64,000 bases of DNA from Chloroflexota bacterium (lineage in GTDB: Bacteria; Chloroflexota; UBA11872). The translations under genes and the position numbers were made by a program. The stretch lies in NCBI GenBank assembly GCA_022824495.1, contig JAJDZU010000011.1, positions 144,708-208,707 on the forward strand, written 5' to 3'. Position 1 is the stretch's first letter. Each line of letters starts with the position of its first letter. Of this stretch, positions 59,759-64,000 are shown piece after piece. The notes beneath the pieces were generated by a model that was not told the DNA's origin, ran no database searches, and saw only the letters and a program-made list of their open reading frames with translations.

Positions 59759-61618
59759 ATGAGCGAAGAGTGGCCGGAAACAGACAACGTTAAGGCGACA
59801 AAGTGCATCAACTACGCCATTGACCTCTGGCTGGGAACCGAGTATCGAACCGGGGTAGTGGAGTATGTACTTAATGGTAGAACAAAAGCGTCTTCGGAAG
59901 CTCAAAAGCATTTAAGATTGGCCATAAACAAAAGCAACCTCAGCGTCCAGGGTTTTCGAAGCAAGAGCGCGTATAGTGCACCGACAGGTCTTCTGCTGGA
60001 TCAAATTAAAGATCGCATGTCGACATCAAATGATCTTTCGGCCGCCATATTGAGGATGTGGGTCGAGTTGCACGGTTCACTACATGCGGATGTCGTTGAG
60101 TTTCGTAAGAAAGCCGACTTGCCAATACAGGAATACGTTGCAGGCCGTGAGTTTCCGGGACTATGGAACTTCGATGAGTGGAACCATGAAACAGAGGTCT
60201 TTGCCAAGGACAATAGCAGGCACTGCGAGGACGACGTGGCATTGATGCTGTGCTGCGTATCCGGGAATATGCCGCTGCCACCGCCTGACGATCTGGACGA
60301 TGAAGCCGTTCTACCGGAAGGTAGCCTCTTTGCGCATTGGATCGAGCGTCTGAAGCAGCTAGCCCCCGGGGCTCCGGTATGGGACGAGGCGGAGAGTTTC
60401 ATCGATCAATTCAAGGAAATAAGGCACGATAAGATGCGAGAGGCCGAACAAGCAATGGCGACCGCCTTGGCGGACTCTATTGCATATTTCAGAGATAACT
60501 TCCTGGGCGAGTTGAAGTACCTGGAGGCAAATATCGACGCATGGTCGTCGGTAGACGCGTCCAGCTTGACAGATATTTCAGGGACCCTGCAAATCGTTGA
60601 TCAACTGGGCGAGGTGTTGTTTCAATACTTCAAGATTCGGCCTCAGGCGCCCACCCGTAGCGAAGAGGACGCGCGACGCTCGAAACGGTCGGAGCTCGAG
60701 CCGCAGATTCTGTCCCTGATTGAGGTGATCGACCGGCAGATGTCCGGCGACCAGGGTCCGGATGACGGCGCGGCGCCGCCCGAGGGCGAGACGCCGGGGC
60801 ATGTCAATTCCGACAGCCCGGGAAGGGGCAGCGACGAGGCGGCACGCCCCAGCATCGCATCGGAGACTCCGTCAGACGGCGCCGATTCCGCGCGTCCAAA
60901 TGCCGCGGCCGGCGATCGGGACACTGCGCAGTCTGCATTGCAGGCGGACTATGCCGCACTGATGGATAGGCACGAGAAGGTGGAAGCCGAAAGACAGGAG
61001 TACGAGCAGCAGGTCAAGAAGTTACAACTAGATACGCAGAGCCTGAGGGAAAACGAGGATGGATTGCGTCAAAAGCTGTATGAGAGCAAGCGCAACTACA
61101 AGGCTCTGCAATCAGCCTACGTCGCCATGCGCCGCGCGGAATCCGGGCCAATTCAATCGCCGGGCGCCAATGTAGAAGATATGCCGGATATCAAGACGGC
61201 GGTCGAACTGGCGGGCCAATCGTTTGAAGACCGACTGGTTTTTGCGCTGAATTCGAAATCCGAGAAAAACCCAAGCTTCGAAGACACAACGTCGGTGTGG
61301 AAGGCGTTTGAATGGCTGGCAACCGAGTATTACGACTCCCGGTGCAATGGATTCGATGGAGTCGACAGCTTTGACGAGGCGAGTCGCGAGGCGTGCGGAC
61401 TGTGGTATAAGCCCAAACACAGCGATACGGCAAAGGGCAAGTACCCCGATCACTACACGACCAAGGTGAACGGCACGACGTACTGGCTGGACGAGCACAT
61501 TGGCAGAGGCAGCGGCGACCCACGGACGATGATCAGAATCGCGTTTGCCTGGGATAAGGACCAGCGGGTCGTCGTCGTCGGCTACATCGGCCGGCATCAG
61601 CGAACAGACGCGAACTGA
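59759..61618 (+). CDS. Orphan three-part protein: helical N-domain, coiled coil, conserved-looking C-domain
   Basis: I do not recognise this 619-residue protein. Residues 1-325 are mixed helical with no motif (NYAIDLWLGTEYRTG; ELHGSLHADVVEF). Residues 330-395 are a Pro/Gly/Ser/Asp-rich disordered linker. About 400-465 form a coiled coil (DRHEKVEAERQEYEQQVKKL). Residues 471-619 are a compact alpha/beta domain with Trp/Tyr/His-rich blocks (AFEWLATEYYDS, PDHYTTKV, then HIGRGSGDPRTMIRIAFAW and VVGYIGRHQRT) that looks like a small catalytic or toxin-like domain. GC content is visibly lower than neighbours, especially in the first 900 bases, suggesting transfer. It stands alone between gene-poor flanks. 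I start at the ATG at 59759. Confidence 0.7.
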   Translation: MSEEWPETDNVKATKCINYAIDLWLGTEYRTGVVEYVLNGRTKASSEAQKHLRLAINKSNLSVQGFRSKSAYSAPTGLLLDQIKDRMSTSNDLSAAILRMWVELHGSLHADVVEFRKKADLPIQEYVAGREFPGLWNFDEWNHETEVFAKDNSRHCEDDVALMLCCVSGNMPLPPPDDLDDEAVLPEGSLFAHWIERLKQLAPGAPVWDEAESFIDQFKEIRHDKMREAEQAMATALADSIAYFRDNFLGELKYLEANIDAWSSVDASSLTDISGTLQIVDQLGEVLFQYFKIRPQAPTRSEEDARRSKRSELEPQILSLIEVIDRQMSGDQGPDDGAAPPEGETPGHVNSDSPGRGSDEAARPSIASETPSDGADSARPNAAAGDRDTAQSALQADYAALMDRHEKVEAERQEYEQQVKKLQLDTQSLRENEDGLRQKLYESKRNYKALQSAYVAMRRAESGPIQSPGANVEDMPDIKTAVELAGQSFEDRLVFALNSKSEKNPSFEDTTSVWKAFEWLATEYYDSRCNGFDGVDSFDEASREACGLWYKPKHSDTAKGKYPDHYTTKVNGTTYWLDEHIGRGSGDPRTMIRIAFAWDKDQRVVVVGYIGRHQRTDAN

Positions 61619-61756
61619 GGCCAATAGCCTGGGACGTGGTCGCGAGGGCCGATGCCGGATGGGCGAGCATGGTGCTGCGGATGCCTGGTGCGGCACGCGA
61701 GTGAGGAATGAGCGTGGGGGCTGTATGCGGATCGGAGCGCACCCTGTAATCAAGCC

Positions 61757-61803
61757 AAGGGTACCCACAACGGGCACCCATACATGCATCTAAGAGTACC
61801 CTT
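61757..61803. repeat. Inverted repeat downstream of the orphan gene
   Basis: AAGGGTAC (61757-61764) and GTACCCTT (61796-61803) form a perfect 8-base inverted pair separated by 31 bases; the inner sequence also contains GGGTACCC and GGGCACCC. It may be a terminator for the orphan gene or a boundary mark. No T-run follows. Confidence 0.45.
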
Positions 61804-61824
61804 ACATAGAGAGTTGGTGGTCGG

Positions 61825-62817
61825 CTAGACGGCGCCGTTGGCCAGGGCGAGGGCTGTGAGTGACCAGTCGCAGAGGTTTGAGAGTCGCAGCGGGAGCGGA
61901 GCGCCGTTCTCGAAGCCAGGCCAGACCGTGAGGTCAACGCTGCCATCCGGCTGTTGGAGTTCGAGAAAGCGCCGGCCCACCGACGCTGCATAGCCGGTGA
62001 GTGCCGGATCGGGCTGGTTGACGTTGAGTTGCAGGACCGCCCAGCCGGTCTTGGAGGCGAATGGTGAGGTCCACGGCTGACCCCGATGCGAGAGGATGAC
62101 GTTGGCGAACGCGCGCGCCAGGTCGAAATAGCGCGGATTATCGGTTTGCCGTCCCAGCCAGGTCAGACCCGCAATCGAGGTGGCGAACATTGCGGGACGG
62201 CAGGCCCCGTGCAGGTCAAAGTTGTCTTGACCGGCCACGGCGTCCGAATCGGTAATCAGTTTTCCGTCGGCATTCAGCCCAAAGTAAAAACGCCGTTCCC
62301 GATCGGGTTGCAATTCGATAACGCGGGCCATGAAGCCGGCGGCCAGTTCGGCGGCATCCATTTCCCCCGCGGCGGCGCAGCCGGCGGCAGCCGACGAGCT
62401 GTTCAGTAACCCTTGCTCGCGGCCCAATCCCGTCTCGTTCCAGAAGCCGCCCAGCTTTGGATCTTGCTCCCGAATGGCTCGCTGGGCCACGCGTCGTGCG
62501 AGATCGAATCGGCCGAGCGCCGCACTGCTCCAGGCCAGCCAGCCGGCCTGGTAGAGGAATGCGCTCGCGGGACCATTGAACCGCTCGTCGCGATAAGAAC
62601 CGTCGGCGGCCAGAAGGCTGTGTTCAATGTGGTTGAGCGCGCGAAGCGCCAGTTGGCGCCGATCGCCATAAGCGAACATGTACGGCAGCTTGAAGTGCAA
62701 CCCCGGGTCGTTGGGGTCGATACGGCTGCGGCCCTCGTCGTCGACGTGAGCGGCCAGAAAGTCCAGCGCGCGCTCGGCGGCCTGTCGGTATTCGTTCGCC
62801 GTGTCAGTCGTCATCAC
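61825..62817 (-). CDS. Alpha/alpha-toroid (six-hairpin-like) protein
   Basis: A 330-residue, nearly all-helical protein with the repeating pattern of alpha/alpha barrels: GRSRIDPNDPGLHFKLPYMFAYGD, then QAGWLAWSSAALGRFDLARRVA, and FATSIAGLTWLGRQTDNPRYFDLAR. This resembles six-hairpin glycosidase-like or terpene-cyclase-like scaffolds. No secretion signal is present. Acidic residues in DPNDPG and NETGLGREQG could be catalytic, but no family could be fixed. ATG at 62817. No partner gene is adjacent. Confidence 0.65.
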   Translation of the reverse strand: MMTTDTANEYRQAAERALDFLAAHVDDEGRSRIDPNDPGLHFKLPYMFAYGDRRQLALRALNHIEHSLLAADGSYRDERFNGPASAFLYQAGWLAWSSAALGRFDLARRVAQRAIREQDPKLGGFWNETGLGREQGLLNSSSAAAGCAAAGEMDAAELAAGFMARVIELQPDRERRFYFGLNADGKLITDSDAVAGQDNFDLHGACRPAMFATSIAGLTWLGRQTDNPRYFDLARAFANVILSHRGQPWTSPFASKTGWAVLQLNVNQPDPALTGYAASVGRRFLELQQPDGSVDLTVWPGFENGAPLPLRLSNLCDWSLTALALANGAV

Positions 62818-62924
62818 TCGTGTCCCCGCCGGTCTGGCGTCTCAGCCTACGTCCAAATCGGCGATCCGACCTACGTTCGCGGCGGCGAGTCGTGGGTTAT
62901 TTGGAGTTGTAAGCCGCGAAGACT

Positions 62925-63014
62925 CCTCACCTTCTTCTGGCGAAGACGCCAGAGTGCTTCTCTCTCGCAGGAGGTGGAAGAAACGGCGGCCCCTCGAAGG
63001 AATCGCCAGCGCGC
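62925..63014 (+). repeat. ~90-bp direct repeat, copy 1 (left of hicAB)
   Basis: This stretch begins CCTCACCTTCTTCTGGCG and recurs at 63653-63743 in the same orientation with roughly 80% identity by eye. Inside it, TTCTGGCG-AAGA-CGCCAGA forms a hairpin. It has the size and structure of a miniature non-coding element. The two copies bracket the hicA-hicB pair. Confidence 0.75.
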
Positions 63015-63113
63015 CGCTGGGGTCATAAGACGCGCGGCCTGGGCCTCGGCACGAGCCAACTGGCGTACGCTTGCCGTGTCAGGTCAACCGGGGCGGATGG
63101 GTGTATATGGCGG

Positions 63114-63317
63114 GTGCCGAAGGTCAGGGACGCGATTCGCCTCATTGAACGCGATGGTTGGCAGCTGGTTCGGATACGTGGAAGCCACCGGCATTTCAGG
63201 CACGCGGAGAAGCCTGGAACCGTCACGGTCGCTGGTAGGCTCAGCAAGGATCTCGCACCGGGAACGTGGAACAGCATCCTGAAGCAGGCGGATCCGGACA
63301 GGGGGCCGCGAAGATGA
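63114..63317 (+). CDS. hicA: HicA-family toxin (mRNA interferase)
   Basis: A 67-residue HicA protein, a dsRBD-fold ribonuclease that cleaves mRNA. The start KVRDAIRLIERDGWQLVR is typical and the catalytic His25 lies in GSHRHFRH (23-30). A second conserved block, GTVTVAGRLSKDLAPGTWNSILKQA, follows. GTG start. The antitoxin gene overlaps it by ATGA. Together they form a standard type II pair in hicA-hicB order, here with the toxin first. Confidence 0.92.
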   Translation: MPKVRDAIRLIERDGWQLVRIRGSHRHFRHAEKPGTVTVAGRLSKDLAPGTWNSILKQADPDRGPRR

Positions 63318-63520
63318 AGTACGCGGCGGTGATTGAGCGGACTGGCAATGGGTTTTCAGCCTATGTTCCGGATTTGCCCGGCTGCGTGGCGGCCGGCGAT
63401 ACGCGCGCGGAAACCGAGGCACTGATTCGCGAGGCGGTTGCCGAACACCTGGAGTTGCTGCGTGAAGGCGGCGATTTGATACCTGAGCCGCAGGCTTCGA
63501 CGAGCCTGGTTGAGGTTTAG
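63314..63520 (+). CDS. hicB: HicB-family antitoxin
   Basis: A 68-residue partial-RNase-H-fold protein. YAAVIERTGNGFSAYVPDLPGCVAAGDTRAE gives the HicB pattern (y.avie..~~~~~v~~pdlpGc...g.t..eA), shown here only in part, and the family helix EALIREAVAEHLELL follows. There is no C-terminal DNA-binding extension of the usual kind, so this short form may only neutralise HicA, with repression done by the complex or not at all. ATG at 63314 overlaps the hicA stop. Confidence 0.92.
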   Translation: MKYAAVIERTGNGFSAYVPDLPGCVAAGDTRAETEALIREAVAEHLELLREGGDLIPEPQASTSLVEV

Positions 63521-63652
63521 GGAGGGACCGTAGAGCCGGCAGGCGCGGGTTTGTGACTGTTTGTCTCTCCAGGAGTGGGGAGTCGGTGCTGGTCCCTGGC
63601 GTGGGAGCGTGCAGCGAGGGGTTTGCCGGGGGGCGCGGACGACCGGAAGCCC

Positions 63653-63743
63653 CCTCACCTTCTTCCGGCGAAGACGCCAGAATTCTCCTCTTACCCAGGC
63701 GAGGGAAGAGAACGGCGTCTCCTCGAAAGAATCGCCACCGCGC
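63653..63743 (+). repeat. ~90-bp direct repeat, copy 2 (right of hicAB)
   Basis: This begins CCTCACCTTCTTCCGGCG, matching copy 1 at 62925-63014 in order and direction, including the TTCCGGCG-AAGA-CGCCAGA hairpin and the later CCTCGAA-GAATCGCCA block. It sits in the 368-base gap between hicB and the Uma2 gene, which otherwise shows nothing recognisable. Confidence 0.75.
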
Positions 63744-63888
63744 ACCCTTCGGCGACGCGCCAGCTTCCCGAGGCGTGACAACAGAGCGGGCCTTGCGCCC
63801 AGTTCACCACCCGGCCACGTTGGATGGCCGACGGTGCGTAGCAACGCTGTAGCATGAATATCGACACCGGATTGGGCAGGAGGTCGCG

Positions 63889-64000
63889 ATGGCCGTGATT
63901 GACGCCGCGCCGCGATTGCTGACGGCCGACGATCTGCTCCGGCTCTATAGCGACGGCGTGCGCGGCGAACTGATCCGGGGGGTGCTCTGCGAGACCATGC
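63889..64000 (+). CDS. Uma2-family protein, 5' part (cut by window end)
   Basis: The first 37 codons of a gene with ATG at 63889 and AGGAGG just before it. The reading is MAVIDAAPRLLTADDLLRL, followed by GVRGELIRGVLCETM; the T-xx-DLL...ELI-G opening is the signature of the Uma2 (DUF820) family, PD-(D/E)xK nuclease-fold proteins of unclear role, often numerous in Chloroflexota and cyanobacteria. The catalytic part lies beyond the window, so activity cannot be judged. Confidence 0.8.
   Translation, partial: MAVIDAAPRLLTADDLLRLYSDGVRGELIRGVLCETM

Noticed and set aside
63114..63520. Complete composite transposon around hicAB
   Set aside because: Flanking repeats are present but no transposase or integrase is seen in this part of the window.

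Overview
The window is high-GC (roughly 65-70% by eye), densely coded bacterial chromosome, with many GTG/TTG starts and many 4-bp ATGA/GTGA stop-start overlaps. Gene content points to a free-living or host-associated heterotroph, most likely a Chloroflexota (SAR202-like or sponge-associated lineage). This is inferred from the atpIBEFHAGDC-murA-mreB order and from the mix of sulfatase, creatininase, Gfo/Idh/MocA and amidohydrolase paralogues. No 16S rRNA or other decisive marker lies in the window.

Layout. (1) 1-7374: a surface-polysaccharide and export locus on +, with two ABC-2 permeases, a methyltransferase, a GT4 glycosyltransferase, an extended SDR sugar epimerase, an O-antigen ligase/polymerase and a membrane GT2. 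(2) 7356-11434: mostly minus strand, with a formylglycine sulfatase, a DUF3054-like membrane protein, tRNA-Leu(UAA), a NYN-domain nuclease-like protein, and upstream of it two tandem repeats that each carry a minus-strand promoter and an intrinsic terminator (candidate small RNAs). (3) 11691-18377: a catabolic or amino-sugar-like cluster with two Gfo/Idh/MocA oxidoreductases, two amidohydrolases, a DegT/StrS PLP aminotransferase, a SRPBCC protein and an SMP-30 lactonase-like protein. (4) 18411-25595: a lipoprotein, CorA and CaCA cation transporters, an MFS protein with a long tail, and two tandem creatininase-family hydrolases. (5) 25660-37695: coaX-coaBC, recJ, a bifunctional Rel with a duplicated Cys module, plsY-like, degV, glycerate kinase and a LysM protein. 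(6) 37885-50280: a BNR-repeat protein, the complete F1Fo ATP synthase operon, murA, mreB and a D-2-hydroxyacid dehydrogenase, ending in a strong hairpin. (7) 50630-59189: a GntR regulator, folE, an RpiB-like protein, a tandem dTMP-kinase-like pair, a second NYN protein, and the minus-strand string FNR-ispF-cysS-rlmB-folB. (8) 59190-64000: an accessory stretch with an orphan lower-GC coiled-coil protein, an alpha/alpha-toroid protein, a HicAB toxin-antitoxin pair bracketed by ~90-bp direct repeats, and the start of a Uma2-family nuclease.

The most interesting candidates for an undescribed system are the tandem promoter-hairpin-terminator units in front of the NYN gene (about 10315-10554), which superficially resemble type III toxin-antitoxin architecture, and the orphan three-part protein at 59759-61618. 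The cluster at 11691-18377 may encode an undescribed sugar or amino-sugar pathway. All functional calls come from motif recognition by eye; no database search was run.
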